Shown piece after piece: positions 53,552-62,663 of a stretch of DNA of 64,000 nucleotides. Below the pieces are notes generated by a model, which was given only the letters and a program-made list of their open reading frames with translations, was not told the origin of the DNA and made no database searches. The position numbers and the translations under genes were made by a program. This stretch comes from Pseudoduganella aquatica (GTDB lineage: Bacteria > Pseudomonadota > Gammaproteobacteria > Burkholderiales > Burkholderiaceae_D): the NCBI RefSeq assembly GCF_009857595.1, contig NZ_WWCU01000004.1, positions 62,001-126,000 of the forward strand, read 5' to 3'. Position 1 is the stretch's first letter. Every line of letters begins with the position of its first letter.

Positions 53552-56500
53552 ATGAACAAGCATCTGGGGGGCGCCGTCCGGCGTCTGGGCTCGGGAGGAG
53601 AGGTCTTTGTCATGACCATGCTCGCGGGCTTGATTTCCACCGCCTACGCGCAGCAAACCGAGCCGGTGGCGCCGCCGGCAGCGGCCACCGCGGCGGCCGA
53701 CAGCAAGGACACCGCCGCCGTCGCCAAATCGCCCGCCGACAAGGCCGTGGTCACAGTGAGCGGCTTCCGCAGTTCGCTCGGCCTGTCCGCGATGGAAAAA
53801 CGCGACGCCATCGGCCTGAGCGACACCGTGTTCTCCGAGGACATGGGCAAATTCCCCGACCCTAACATCGCCGACGCGCTGGCCCGTGTGCCGGGCGTGA
53901 CCGTGCGCCGCGCCGAGATCGACGGCGAAGGCCTGAACATCTCCATCCGCGGCATGGGCGCGGCCTTCACGCGCGTGCTGCTGAACGGCGCGCCGATGGC
54001 GTCGGCCTCGGCCGGCAGCTGGGGCGGCTCCATCAGCGCCAACCGCGAAGTGGACATGGACTTCCTGCCGTCCGAACTGTTCCGCAGCGCCAGCGTCTAC
54101 AAGAGCCAGCAGGCCAGCCTGATCGAAGGCGGCATTGCCGGCACCGTCAACATGCGCAGCGTGCGCCCGTTCGACAAGTCCGGCTTCCGCAGCGCCTTCA
54201 CCCTGAGCGGCAACTACCGCGAACAGAACAGCAAGACCGGCAGCACCGGCTCCGCGCTGATCAGCAACACCTGGAACGACAGCACCTTCGGCAAGATCGG
54301 CGCGCTGGTCGGTGTGGCCTGGGGCGACACCAAATACAAGACCGACGGCTTCCAGACCGTGGACATGCGCAACTTCCAGCTGAAAGCCAACCAGGCCACC
54401 GCAGCCGACAAGCCTAACAGCACCGGCGGCGGCAACCAGTCCACGCCGGACAATGTGCCGTCCGGCCTGGCGTACGGCTCTTTGCCGTCCTACGCCAGTT
54501 CCGTCCTGGTGGCAGGCAAGCCGATCGACCGCGCCATGCTGCTGGCGCTCAATCCCGGCGCCACCATCCAGCAGATCGACAACGGCCTGTTCGGCCGCCT
54601 GGGCCGCCACCTGGTCTACGAAGGCGAGCGCAAGCGCGCCGGCGAAGTCATCAGCCTGCAATGGCAGCCGAACGACATGTGGGACGTCTACCTGGACACC
54701 GTGCTGGCCCAGAAAAAGAACAGCATGGTCTACGAGGCGATGAACGCCGGCACCCGCGCCAACACCGTGATCCCGGTCGGCATGGAGTTCGACCACACCG
54801 ACTGCACCATAGGCTGCACCATCACCAAAGCCACCTTCGCCAACACCTTCTGGTCGCTGGAATTCCGGCCGATGGAAGAGAAGACCAACTTCCGCAGCTT
54901 CAACCCCGGCTTCGAATTCCGTCCGTCGGACAAATGGACCATAGACGCGCACTTCAACTCCACCAACAGCACCTTCTCGCGCGACATGCCGACGGTGCTG
55001 CTGGCCACCACGTCGCCGAACTCGGTCATCAACTACGACAACACGGTGCCGGGCCGCGCGCCTATCTACACCGGCAACCTGGACATCAACGATCCGAAAA
55101 ACTTCGGCTGGAACCAGGCAGGCCAGGGCCTGTCCGGCCTGCGCATGGACCTGTACGAGCGCAACAACAAGACCAAGGGCTCGCGCCTGAACGTCAACTG
55201 GGGCGACACCGCCTTCAGCGTCAAGGTCGGCGGTTCCTGGGACGACATCGAGCGCCGCTACCGCAGCTACTCGGTGGCCGACGCGTGGATGAATGTCGCT
55301 TGCGGCAACAACATGAGCTACCGCTTCTTCCAGCCCAACACGCAGATCCGCACCCCGGGCTGCGACGGCCGCAGCACGCCGGGCGCCGTGGCCGACGTGA
55401 AGACCGCCTATCCAGGCTACGGCACCGGCTCCACCGTGGGCGCCGCGCCGCTGACCTACCTGGGCTCGGTGGTGCCGAATTCCGCCGTCACCAGCTACGC
55501 CAAGCCATCGGGCAACGGCTTCATCACGGTGGACTGGCCGAAATTCGCCGCCGCGACGGACTACCAGTACTTCCGCGACAACATCTACAAAGGCTTCCAG
55601 AACGGCAGCGGCGGCTACATCCGCGAAGTCGTGAACGCAGCCTATGTGGAATCGACCGGCCGCACCGAGCTGTTTGGCGGCTTGCTGCGCTACAACGCCG
55701 GCGTGCGCTATGCCGAAACCAAGCAGACCATCGGCGCGCTGACGGTCGGCGCCGACCCGCGCAACGCCACCCTGCAGAACGGCGGCCTGTACGACAACAT
55801 CGGCGTGTGGGCCTACGAGTCCACCAAGTACGGCAACGCGCTGCCGTCGGCCACGCTGGCCTACAACATCACGCCCAAGCTGATCTTGCGCGCCTCCGGC
55901 TCCAAGTCGCTGACGCGCGCCAACCCGGCCGACCTGCGCCAGACCCAGCTCACGCTGGGCGACCAGGGCGCGCGCCAGGGCAGCGTAACCAATCCGAAGC
56001 TGAAACCGTTTGAAGCGCAGAACCTGGACATCGGTCTCGAGTACTACATGACCCGCGAATCCTATATTTCTGCCAGCGGCTTCGCCAAGGACATCATCAG
56101 CCGTCCGGGCCAGCGCATCACCACCTACTCGCTGGCGCAGCTGGACCAGATGTTCGGCACCATCGGCCTGACGGACGCCCAGCAGCAGTCGGTGACCGCC
56201 AGCGGCGGCCGCGACAAGCACCTGGTCGAAATCACCGAGCCATACAACATCGACACCAAGCTGAAAGTGCGCGGCGTCGAGCTGACCTGGCAACAGCCGC
56301 TGGACATGCTGCCGGTGAAAGGTTTTGGGCTGACGGCCAACTTTACGTACGCCAAGCAGACCGACTCCGCGCTGAACGCGCCGCCGGTGGCCGGCGTGCC
56401 GCCGCGCACCAACAACCTGACCTTCTACTACGAGCGTGGCGGCCTGAACTTCCGTGTCTCGCGCCAGTACACGGCCAGCCACGTGGTCAACACCAGCACG

Positions 56501-56737
56501 GGCCTGAACGTGCCGGGCGGCGCCTACGCCTACACCACCGAACGCGCCCAAGTGGACGCCTCGGCCGGCGTGAACCTGAAGCAGATGTTCAACTTCCGCT
56601 ACAACACCGACCTGACGTTCAGCGTCTGGAACGCCAACAAGGCGATCAGCCAGACCTACACCCAGTTCAGCAACGCCATCTTCGACGAGTACAAGCCGGG
56701 CGCGAGCTACACCGTGTCCCTGCGCACCTCGTTCTAA
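53552..56737 (+). CDS. TonB-dependent receptor (xylan locus)
   Basis: A 1061-residue TIGR01782-type receptor: an extended signal region (about 1-36), an Ala-rich linker, TonB box VVTVSGFRSSL near 65, plug (DPNIADALARVPGVTVRRAEIDGEGLNISIRGMG...LLNGAPMASAS), and a barrel ending SYTVSLRTSF. ATG 53552 is chosen for the strong GAGGAG before it; the frame also opens at 53453. The leader from operator C is about 160 nt. Likely ligand is xylo- or arabinoxylo-oligosaccharide. Confidence 0.92.
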   Translation: MNKHLGGAVRRLGSGGEVFVMTMLAGLISTAYAQQTEPVAPPAAATAAADSKDTAAVAKSPADKAVVTVSGFRSSLGLSAMEKRDAIGLSDTVFSEDMGKFPDPNIADALARVPGVTVRRAEIDGEGLNISIRGMGAAFTRVLLNGAPMASASAGSWGGSISANREVDMDFLPSELFRSASVYKSQQASLIEGGIAGTVNMRSVRPFDKSGFRSAFTLSGNYREQNSKTGSTGSALISNTWNDSTFGKIGALVGVAWGDTKYKTDGFQTVDMRNFQLKANQATAADKPNSTGGGNQSTPDNVPSGLAYGSLPSYASSVLVAGKPIDRAMLLALNPGATIQQIDNGLFGRLGRHLVYEGERKRAGEVISLQWQPNDMWDVYLDTVLAQKKNSMVYEAMNAGTRANTVIPVGMEFDHTDCTIGCTITKATFANTFWSLEFRPMEEKTNFRSFNPGFEFRPSDKWTIDAHFNSTNSTFSRDMPTVLLATTSPNSVINYDNTVPGRAPIYTGNLDINDPKNFGWNQAGQGLSGLRMDLYERNNKTKGSRLNVNWGDTAFSVKVGGSWDDIERRYRSYSVADAWMNVACGNNMSYRFFQPNTQIRTPGCDGRSTPGAVADVKTAYPGYGTGSTVGAAPLTYLGSVVPNSAVTSYAKPSGNGFITVDWPKFAAATDYQYFRDNIYKGFQNGSGGYIREVVNAAYVESTGRTELFGGLLRYNAGVRYAETKQTIGALTVGADPRNATLQNGGLYDNIGVWAYESTKYGNALPSATLAYNITPKLILRASGSKSLTRANPADLRQTQLTLGDQGARQGSVTNPKLKPFEAQNLDIGLEYYMTRESYISASGFAKDIISRPGQRITTYSLAQLDQMFGTIGLTDAQQQSVTASGGRDKHLVEITEPYNIDTKLKVRGVELTWQQPLDMLPVKGFGLTANFTYAKQTDSALNAPPVAGVPPRTNNLTFYYERGGLNFRVSRQYTASHVVNTSTGLNVPGGAYAYTTERAQVDASAGVNLKQMFNFRYNTDLTFSVWNANKAISQTYTQFSNAIFDEYKPGASYTVSLRTSF

Positions 56738-56757
56738 GCGCAAGCTAGTCCCCCCAG

Positions 56758-56784
56758 CCCGGCAGCTCACCCTGCCGGGTTTTT
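56758..56784 (+). terminator. Rho-independent terminator of the xylan TonB receptor
   Basis: CCCGGCAG (56758-56765) pairs with CTGCCGGG (56772-56779) across a 6-nt loop, followed by five T (56780-56784). It is 21 bp past the receptor stop. Confidence 0.85.
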
Positions 56785-56792
56785 CCCATTGC

Positions 56793-56852
56793 GGGGTCAG
56801 TTCTCGCATCACGCCATTTCACGTCCGGGGTCAGATCCACCATCGCGTCACG
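56793..56852. repeat. REP-like repeats left of the RAYT gene
   Basis: Two direct copies of a GGGGTCAG-headed unit: copy L1 at 56793-56813 begins GGGGTCAGTTCTCGCATCAC, and copy L2 at 56827-56852 has GGGGTCAGATCC, then CATCGCGTCACG. L1 has an exact 21-bp inverted partner on the other side of the transposase gene. Confidence 0.82.
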
Positions 56853-56912
56853 AGCTGAACCGTAGCTGAGGCAGATCAAGATGTGATCGTTGCGCTGCTG
56901 TAACGTAGGCGC

Positions 56913-57764
56913 ATGACACGCCCACTTCGACTTGAATTTCCCGGCGCGCTGTATCACGTCACAGCACGTGGTGACCGCAGCGATCTCGTCTTCCTTGATG
57001 ACCAGGACCGCCTTGCCTGGCTCGATATCATGGCGCGTGTGTGCAATCGCTTCAACTTCGTCGTTCATGCCTTTTGCCAGATGGGTAACCACTACCACTT
57101 GCTGGTGGAAACCGTCGAAGCGAACTTGTCACAGGGAATGCGGCAGGTGAATGGGCTTTACGCTCAGCACTTCAATCGCCGGCACCAACTGGTGGGGCAT
57201 CTCTTCCAAGGCCGCTATCACGCCATCCTGGTGCAGAAGGAGAACTATTTGCTTGAAGTTGCGCGCTACCAGGTATTGAATCCGCTACGCGCGGGCATGA
57301 TCCGGGCGCCAGGCGAGTGGGCTTGGAGCAGCTACTGCTATATGTTGGGGATTAACGAAGCGCCTGAATGGCTGGAGACGGACTGGATGCTCTCGCAGTT
57401 CAGCTCGACGCGCGCCAAGGCCGTGCAGGCCTACATCCGATTCGTGATGCAGGGCATCGGCCTGAGCAGTCCGCTTCTACATGTGAGCCATCAATTGATA
57501 CTGGGCGATGCTGAATTTGTGGAGCGGCATCGCGCCGTGGCTGGCGAGCTCCCCCTGCGCGACGTGTGCAAGGCCCAGCGGCGGACTGCTGCGCTCACCT
57601 TGGCCGAGTACCAGCAAAAATACCCGGACCGCGACGAGGCGATGGCTAGGGCCTATTTCTCCACTGTCTTTACGATGGCGCAAATTGCTGCGTTCTTCAA
57701 CGTCTCCTTGAGCACGGTAAGCCGGGCAGTACAACATTTCGAGCGCAGGGACAATATGACGTGA
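56913..57764 (+). CDS. REP-associated tyrosine transposase (RAYT)
   Basis: A 283-residue IS200/Y1-type HUH transposase. The metal motif is MGNHYHLLVE (HxH), the family motif GHLFQGRYHAILV follows, and a tyrosine in ENYLLEVARYQVLNP is the likely nucleophile. The C-terminus adds a helix-turn-helix (MAQIAAFFNVSLSTVSRAVQHFE). RAYTs are domesticated relatives of IS200 that disperse REP palindromes rather than themselves; GGGGTCAG repeats flank this gene on both sides in opposite orientation. The last codon and the stop lie inside the right-hand repeat. It sits between two operons of the xylan regulon. Confidence 0.92.
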   Translation: MTRPLRLEFPGALYHVTARGDRSDLVFLDDQDRLAWLDIMARVCNRFNFVVHAFCQMGNHYHLLVETVEANLSQGMRQVNGLYAQHFNRRHQLVGHLFQGRYHAILVQKENYLLEVARYQVLNPLRAGMIRAPGEWAWSSYCYMLGINEAPEWLETDWMLSQFSSTRAKAVQAYIRFVMQGIGLSSPLLHVSHQLILGDAEFVERHRAVAGELPLRDVCKAQRRTAALTLAEYQQKYPDRDEAMARAYFSTVFTMAQIAAFFNVSLSTVSRAVQHFERRDNMT

Positions 57765-57841
57765 TGCGAGAACTGACCCCATGTATGAAATGACGTGATG
57801 ATAGAACTGACCCCGGCAGTGACCGATGCCGGACCTGACCC
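57760..57841. repeat. REP-like repeats right of the RAYT gene
   Basis: Three copies inverted relative to the left set: R1 57760-57780 (exact 21-bp inverse of L1), R2 57792-57814 (TGATGATAGAACTGACCCC), R3 57821-57841 (GATGCCGGACCTGACCC). All end in CTGACCC. Confidence 0.82.
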
Positions 57842-57847
57842 AGGGTG

Positions 57848-57879
57848 AAAAAAAACCCAGCGGGCGCGGGCCGGCTGGG
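57848..57879 (-). terminator. Rho-independent terminator of the GPH-GH43 operon
   Basis: On the minus strand a GCCCAGC-type stem (CCCAGC 57856-57861 with GCTGGG 57874-57879, GC-rich interior) is followed by eight T (A-run 57848-57855). It lies 23 bp past the GH43 stop. Confidence 0.82.
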
Positions 57880-57901
57880 CTGAAACCACGTTGGGCCGCG
57901 T

Positions 57902-58924
57902 TTATGCGGCGTCGCCGTAGGGAGAGATGGGGAGGATGTTGCCGTTGGCGTCGTAGTGCAGCTCAGTCATCTTGACCGAACGCAAATGGGTCACGCCGTC
58001 CGACAGGCTGCTGTCGTGGTAGAACAAATACCAGCGGCCTTCGACTTCGCAGATCGAGTGGTGGGTGGTCCAGCCGATCACCGGGCTGAGAATGCGGCCT
58101 TTATAAGTGAACGGACCGTAGGGGCTGTCGCCGGTGGCGTAGCACAGGTAGTGCGTGTCGCCGGTGGAGTAGGAGAAGTAGTATTTGCCCTGGTATTTGT
58201 GCATCCACGGGCCTTCGAAGTAGCGGCGGCCGTGGTCGCCCGCCAGCAGCTCTTTGCCGTTTTCGTCGAGGATGACGACGGCGCGCGGCGCTTCGGCGAA
58301 CTGCTTCATGTCGCCGCCCAGGCGGGCTACGCGCGCTTGCAGCGCGGGCTCATCGTCGGCGGGTTCTTCGTTTCCGGCGCCATACACGTTGTCGCGGTAT
58401 TTCTGCAGCTGCCCGCCCCAGATGCCGCCGAAGTACATATAGTGCTCGCCGCCGTCTTCAAACACGGCCGGGTCGATCGAGTAGCTGCCTTCGATAGGCG
58501 CCGCTTCCGGTACGAAGGGGCCGGCCGGATCGTCGCCCACCGCCACGCCGATCTGGAAGATGCCGTCCGCTTTCTTGGCCGGGAAGTAGAGGTAGTATTT
58601 GCCGTCCTTGAAGGCGGCGTCCGGCGCCCACATCTGGCGCTCCGCCCAGGGCACATCGTTCACGTGCAGGGCCACGCCGTGGTCCACCGTCTCGGCGCCC
58701 GGCGCGTCCATCGACAGCACGCGGTAGTCTTCCATGGCGAAGTGGTCGCCGTTGTCGTTGAAGGCGATGCCCGCTTCAATGTCGTGCGAGGGGTAGATGT
58801 AGATGCGGCCGTTGAAGACGTGGGCCGACGGGTCGGCCGTGTAGATGTGGCTGACCAGCGGCTGCGAGATGGCGCGCGCTTTCATTTGCTGCAGGTCGTC
58901 CTGCGTCAGTTCTTGTTCTGGCAT
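57902..58924 (-). CDS. Cytoplasmic GH43 family hydrolase
   Basis: A 340-residue GH43 enzyme with no signal peptide, so probably cytoplasmic. The triad is D31 (YTADPSAHVF), D151 (YSIDPAVFED) and E237 (RRYFEGPWMHKYQGKYYFSYS). This single-domain form fits beta-xylosidases or arabinofuranosidases acting on imported oligosaccharides. It lies 41 bp behind the GPH symporter gene and ends before a good terminator, completing a two-gene uptake-and-cleavage operon under operator D. Confidence 0.9.
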   Translation of the reverse strand: MPEQELTQDDLQQMKARAISQPLVSHIYTADPSAHVFNGRIYIYPSHDIEAGIAFNDNGDHFAMEDYRVLSMDAPGAETVDHGVALHVNDVPWAERQMWAPDAAFKDGKYYLYFPAKKADGIFQIGVAVGDDPAGPFVPEAAPIEGSYSIDPAVFEDGGEHYMYFGGIWGGQLQKYRDNVYGAGNEEPADDEPALQARVARLGGDMKQFAEAPRAVVILDENGKELLAGDHGRRYFEGPWMHKYQGKYYFSYSTGDTHYLCYATGDSPYGPFTYKGRILSPVIGWTTHHSICEVEGRWYLFYHDSSLSDGVTHLRSVKMTELHYDANGNILPISPYGDAA

Positions 58925-58965
58925 GGTGCTTGTTACCCGGTTCTAAGTTGATATTTTTGCTTGCA

Positions 58966-60453
58966 TTAGCGCTGCGCGGCGGCGCGGCGCAGGCCCAGTT
59001 CCTGTTCGATGGTGCGCTCGGTCGCCTTGCGGATGTCGTAGAACGCCAGGCTGGCCACGCCCACCAGGAAGGGGATGGAGGCGTAGATGCTGACCGACAG
59101 CTTGATGCCGTGGGCCACGCTCTCGTTTTGCACCGCTTGCAGGGCGTCGTAGCCGATCATGGACAGTAGGGCCGCGACCAGCGCGCCGCCTATGCTCAGG
59201 CCGGCTTTCAGGCCGAAGATCATGGCCGAGAACAGCAGCGCGGTGGCGCGGCGGTTGTTTTTCCATTCGGAGTAGTCGGCCACGTCGGCGATCATCGCCC
59301 ACAGCAGCGGGATGGTGATGCCGTAGAAGAAGCCGTGCAGGGTCTGGGACATGAACACCAGGCCGATGGAGCTGGGCGCGTAGCAGTAGAAGGCCAGCAT
59401 GAACAGCGTGGACACCAGCAGCGCCGCGCCGAACACGTCGCGCTTGCCGTAGCGGTCGGCCAGCGGCTTGGAGAAGCCGATGCCGATGATCATCATCAGG
59501 ATGCCGGCGGCGTTGAACAGGCTGAAGCCGGAGGTGGCGGCGTCTTCCGGCCATTGGAACTTGGTCAGGCCGACGCTGGTGAGCACGGAATTGAGGCCGT
59601 GGATGAAGCTGTTGAAGCCCACGTCTTGCAGGAAAGCGGCCAGCGAGGCTTCGTTCAGGTAGGTCTTGAAGTAGAAGATGTACATGCCGCCCTTGAGGGC
59701 CAGCGTGATGAAGACCAGGATGGTGAGCACCAGCATGACCACCCACGGGCGGTTGCCCAGCAGGTCGGCGATGTCCTGCTTGATGCTGGAGCGCTGTTCG
59801 GCGGTGGGCACGATGCGCTCGGTGGTGGTGAAGAAGGTGACCAGGAAGCAGATGGTGCCGGCCACGGCGAAGATGATCATGGTGTTCTGGAAGCCTTGCA
59901 CCTTGTCGCCGCCGCCGAGGATGAGCACCAGCGGCAGCAGCAGCACCTGGATGATGAACTGCGCCACCATCACGGCCACGAAGCGGTAGGCCGACAGGCT
60001 GTTGCGCTGTTCCATGCTGCCGGTGAGCACGCCGCTCAGGGCGGAGTAGGGCAGGTTGTTGGCCGAGTAGATCAGCATCAGCAGCACATAGGTCAGCGTG
60101 GCGTAGATGAACTTGCCTTGCGGGCCGAGATCGGGGACGCTGAAGGCGAGGATGGCGACCAGGCCGAAGGGCACCGAGGTCCACAGTATCCAGGGGCGGA
60201 ACTTGCCCCAGCGGGTCACGGTGCGGTCGGCGATCAGGCCCATGATGGGGTTGAAGCAGGCGCCGACCAGGCCGCCGACGAAGATAATGGTGGCGGCGGC
60301 GTTGGGCGCTATCTTCGCCACGTCCGTGTAGAAGAAGGCGATGAAGGTCAGCAGGGTCTGGAAGATCAGGTTGGCGGCGAGGTCGCCGAGGCTATAGCCG
60401 ATTTTCTCCATCGTCCCCAGCTTGGCGGCGGAGCTGTCTGCGGTGCTTGTCAT
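58966..60453 (-). CDS. GPH-family sugar:cation symporter (XylP/XynB-like)
   Basis: A 495-residue, 12-helix carrier of the glycoside-pentoside-hexuronide family: EKIGYSLGDLAANLIFQTLLTFIAFFYTDV, FNPIMGLIADRTVTRWGKFRPWILW and the later IADVADYSEWKNNRRATALLFSAMIFGLKAGLSIGGAL are hallmarks. With a cytoplasmic GH43 in the same operon it probably imports xylo- or arabinoxylo-oligosaccharides. Operator D lies 34 bp upstream of its ATG. Confidence 0.92.
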   Translation of the reverse strand: MTSTADSSAAKLGTMEKIGYSLGDLAANLIFQTLLTFIAFFYTDVAKIAPNAAATIIFVGGLVGACFNPIMGLIADRTVTRWGKFRPWILWTSVPFGLVAILAFSVPDLGPQGKFIYATLTYVLLMLIYSANNLPYSALSGVLTGSMEQRNSLSAYRFVAVMVAQFIIQVLLLPLVLILGGGDKVQGFQNTMIIFAVAGTICFLVTFFTTTERIVPTAEQRSSIKQDIADLLGNRPWVVMLVLTILVFITLALKGGMYIFYFKTYLNEASLAAFLQDVGFNSFIHGLNSVLTSVGLTKFQWPEDAATSGFSLFNAAGILMMIIGIGFSKPLADRYGKRDVFGAALLVSTLFMLAFYCYAPSSIGLVFMSQTLHGFFYGITIPLLWAMIADVADYSEWKNNRRATALLFSAMIFGLKAGLSIGGALVAALLSMIGYDALQAVQNESVAHGIKLSVSIYASIPFLVGVASLAFYDIRKATERTIEQELGLRRAAAQR

Positions 60454-60486
60454 GTCGTCTCATTTATCGTTATCAGTGCGTAATTC

Positions 60487-60509
60487 GAAATGAATAGCGC
60501 AACCATTTT
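60487..60509. promoter_or_regulatory. Operator D of the xylan regulon
   Basis: Read on the minus strand: AAAATGGTT-GCGC-TATTCATTTC, nearly identical to operators B and C, and oriented towards the GPH-GH43 operon. TTGACG lies 26 nt upstream of it on the same strand; no good -10 is visible. Confidence 0.75.
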
Positions 60510-60647
60510 GCGATGGTGACTGATTTAGCACCGGGCGTCAACTATGCCGGCGATGAGAATTGCACATTTGCGAAGAAGGGGGCTGCCGCGCGCAGAACGC
60601 GCGCGGCCGATGGTGCTGAGTTGCTACTGAAGCGGGCGGTTTGCCGC

Positions 60648-60809
60648 TTAGAACGGAGGGTAGCGGCCTTCGACGAACGGCGAGCCGATGTGCTCGACGA
60701 TCTTGCGCAGCTTGGCTTTCAGGATGCGCGTCCAGCGGCGCACGTCCGAAGGCGACGGGCTGTTGGTTGCTTGGGTCACGCCATATGGGCTGTAGGACGA
60801 GAAATTCAT
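60648..60809 (-). CDS. 53-residue protein of unknown function
   Basis: A short frame with a strong ribosome site (AGGAG eight bases before ATG 60809). The product begins MNFSSYSPYGVTQATNSPSP and continues with a basic helix (SDVRRWTRILKAKLRKIVEHIG) and a PFVEGRYPPF end. No signal peptide, no membrane span, no family that I recognise. The N-terminal half is Ser/Pro/Tyr-rich and the C-terminal half is amphipathic and basic. It is monocistronic, upstream of operator D, in AT-richer DNA (60810-60960) that probably holds its promoter. The frame also extends upstream to 60920 but without a ribosome site. Confidence 0.6.
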   Translation of the reverse strand: MNFSSYSPYGVTQATNSPSPSDVRRWTRILKAKLRKIVEHIGSPFVEGRYPPF

Positions 60810-60976
60810 GCTGTTTCTCCTGCTGTTGGATTTCGATGTGTCCAGAATACTGCGCTGCAACATATAAATCCAATTGCATTTTTCGATGGCTGATATTCTC
60901 AGTGTGAATGTGATATTCAAACCGCCATTATGCTAAATTGGTCACATTGTATAAAAACTAAAGCGTGGAGGCGGCC

Positions 60977-62654
60977 ATGCGGGCGAGGCAAGGGAATTCC
61001 TGGCGCTGGGCTATGCTGATGCTGGGCGTGCTGTACGCGGCCGCGGTGCTCTACGTTTTGCCCTTCGCCACCAATGACGGACCGGTGCATATGAGCTTCG
61101 GCCATATGCTCGGCGGGACGCCCGATGCCGGGGGATTGCAGGCGCAGCATTATCAGCGCAATGGCGCCCTGCATCCCAATCTCGCCGTGTACGGGCTGAT
61201 TGTGCTGTTGCTGAAAGCCGTCGCGCCGGACGTGGCGGAGGCGGTGGTGCAGCTTGCTTGCCTGCTGGGGCCGGTGGCCGGCATGGCGGCGCTGCTCCAG
61301 CAGTTCCGGCGGCGCCAGGTCTGGGTGGCGCTGTTTGCCTTTCCGCTGGGCTTGCATCAGCTGTTCTTCCTTGGGTTGTACAACTATTGCCTGTCGGTGA
61401 CCGGGTTCCTGTTGAGCATGGCTGCGCTGCTGTGGATGCAGAAGCGGGCCGGAGCCTGGCGCGCGGCAGCGCCGGTGGCGGCGTTGTACTTCACCTATTT
61501 TTCCCACGCGTCCGGCTTCCTGGCCGCCATGCTGGCGCTGGGCGTGCTGACGATGGTGTCTTGCGCGGCCGCCTGGCGCACGGGGGGGGGCGGTGCAGGC
61601 TTTGCGGGCGCATGCCCGGCACGCGGGGGTACTGCTGTCGCCGCTGCCTCTGGTCGTTCTGTCCTTGGGCGGAGCGCGTGGCGCAGCGGTCGTGTTCGGT
61701 GCGCCGCTGGAGGAGAGGCTGAAGAGTTTCGTCATCCTGTCGCCGCTGAACCTGCAGCACACGCCGATGGACCGCTACCTGGCCCCGGCACTGGCGGCCG
61801 CCATTCTCGCCAGCGTCCTGCTGCTCGCCCTCCGTTGCGCGATGGCGCTCGGCAGCCGGCGCGCCGATACCCGCAGTTGGGCCGCGCTGCTGCTGTTTGC
61901 ATCCTTGCTCGCCCTGGCCTTGGCCTTCCCGGATACCATGGGCGGTGGCTGGACCCATTACCGCCGCATGCAGATGTTTCCCTATTTTGCAGGCCTGCTG
62001 TGCATGGCCTGTTTGCCCTTGCCGGCCAGCGCAAGGCGCGCAATGGCGGCGCTGGCCGTCGTGGTGTCGCTGGCGCTGATGGCGGGCGGCACCTGGCGCC
62101 AATACCGCATCAAGCAGCAGCTGGCGCCGTTGGCGGAGGTGGAACAGCTGGTGCCGCCGCATTGCACGGTGCTGCCGCTGGTGCTGGACGACGGAGGCGC
62201 CTGGGCCACGGGCATGTCCTTGCCGCCCAAGTATCGCCCGTTCTTCCAGGCCGCCAGCCGGCTGGAGTTGCGCGGCGACCGCGTGGCGCTGTTCAACTAT
62301 CTGGCGCGGCTGCAAGTCTATCCGGTGCACTTCGTGCCGGGGCAGGACACGCAGGCGCTGCTGTTCCATTGGCGCCCGCAGCAGGAAGCCACGGACTTGA
62401 CGCGCATCGATATTGCGGGATACGAGCAGGCCAGCGGCCAGGCGGTGGATTACGTGCTGCAATGGGGCGCGCTGGCGTCGGCGCCGGCGCCCTTGCAGGC
62501 GGAAGTGCTGCGCGCCACGGCAAGCTACACGCCGGTCTATGCCACGCCTGACGGCAAGGTGAGGCTGTTCCGGCGCAATGCGGCCAGCGCCTCCTACGCC
62601 ACGCCCCGCAGCCGCTGCACCGCACTGGACTCGCGCAGCTTGCCAACCGTATAA
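60977..62654 (+). pseudogene. Multi-span membrane protein with frameshift at a G9 run
   Basis: Two frames together encode one protein of about 558 residues if one G is removed from the nine-G run at 61582-61590: first half to WRTGG, second half from AVQALRAHARHAG to the TAA at 62652-62654. About ten hydrophobic helices cover residues 10-390, and a soluble tail follows. An early loop has FATNDGPVHMSFGHM, reminiscent of the acidic first loop of GT39/ArnT-like glycosyltransferases, which is only a hint. GGAGG precedes ATG 60977 by six bases. Sequencing error, phase variation or true decay are all possible. Confidence 0.7.
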
Positions 62655-62655
62655 T
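62626..62655 (+). promoter_or_regulatory. Promoter of the cobalamin-riboswitch transcript
   Basis: TGGACT (62626-62631), an 18-nt spacer and a perfect TATAAT (62650-62655). The -10 box contains the stop codon of the upstream membrane-protein gene (TAA at 62652-62654). Start of transcription would be near 62662, just before the riboswitch. Confidence 0.65.
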
Positions 62656-62663
62656 GCGCCCGC

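Noticed and set aside
53525..56812. A 1095-codon minus-strand frame opposite the xylan TonB receptor
   Set aside because: Antisense shadow of a clear receptor; no start signal and repetitive GC-driven sequence.
56745..57098. A 117-codon minus-strand frame across the RAYT gene start
   Set aside because: Antisense to the HUH transposase and its repeats; no independent support.
57760..57841. CRISPR-like array from the GGGGTCAG repeats
   Set aside because: The repeats are few, irregularly spaced and of mixed orientation around a transposase gene, and no cas genes are present.
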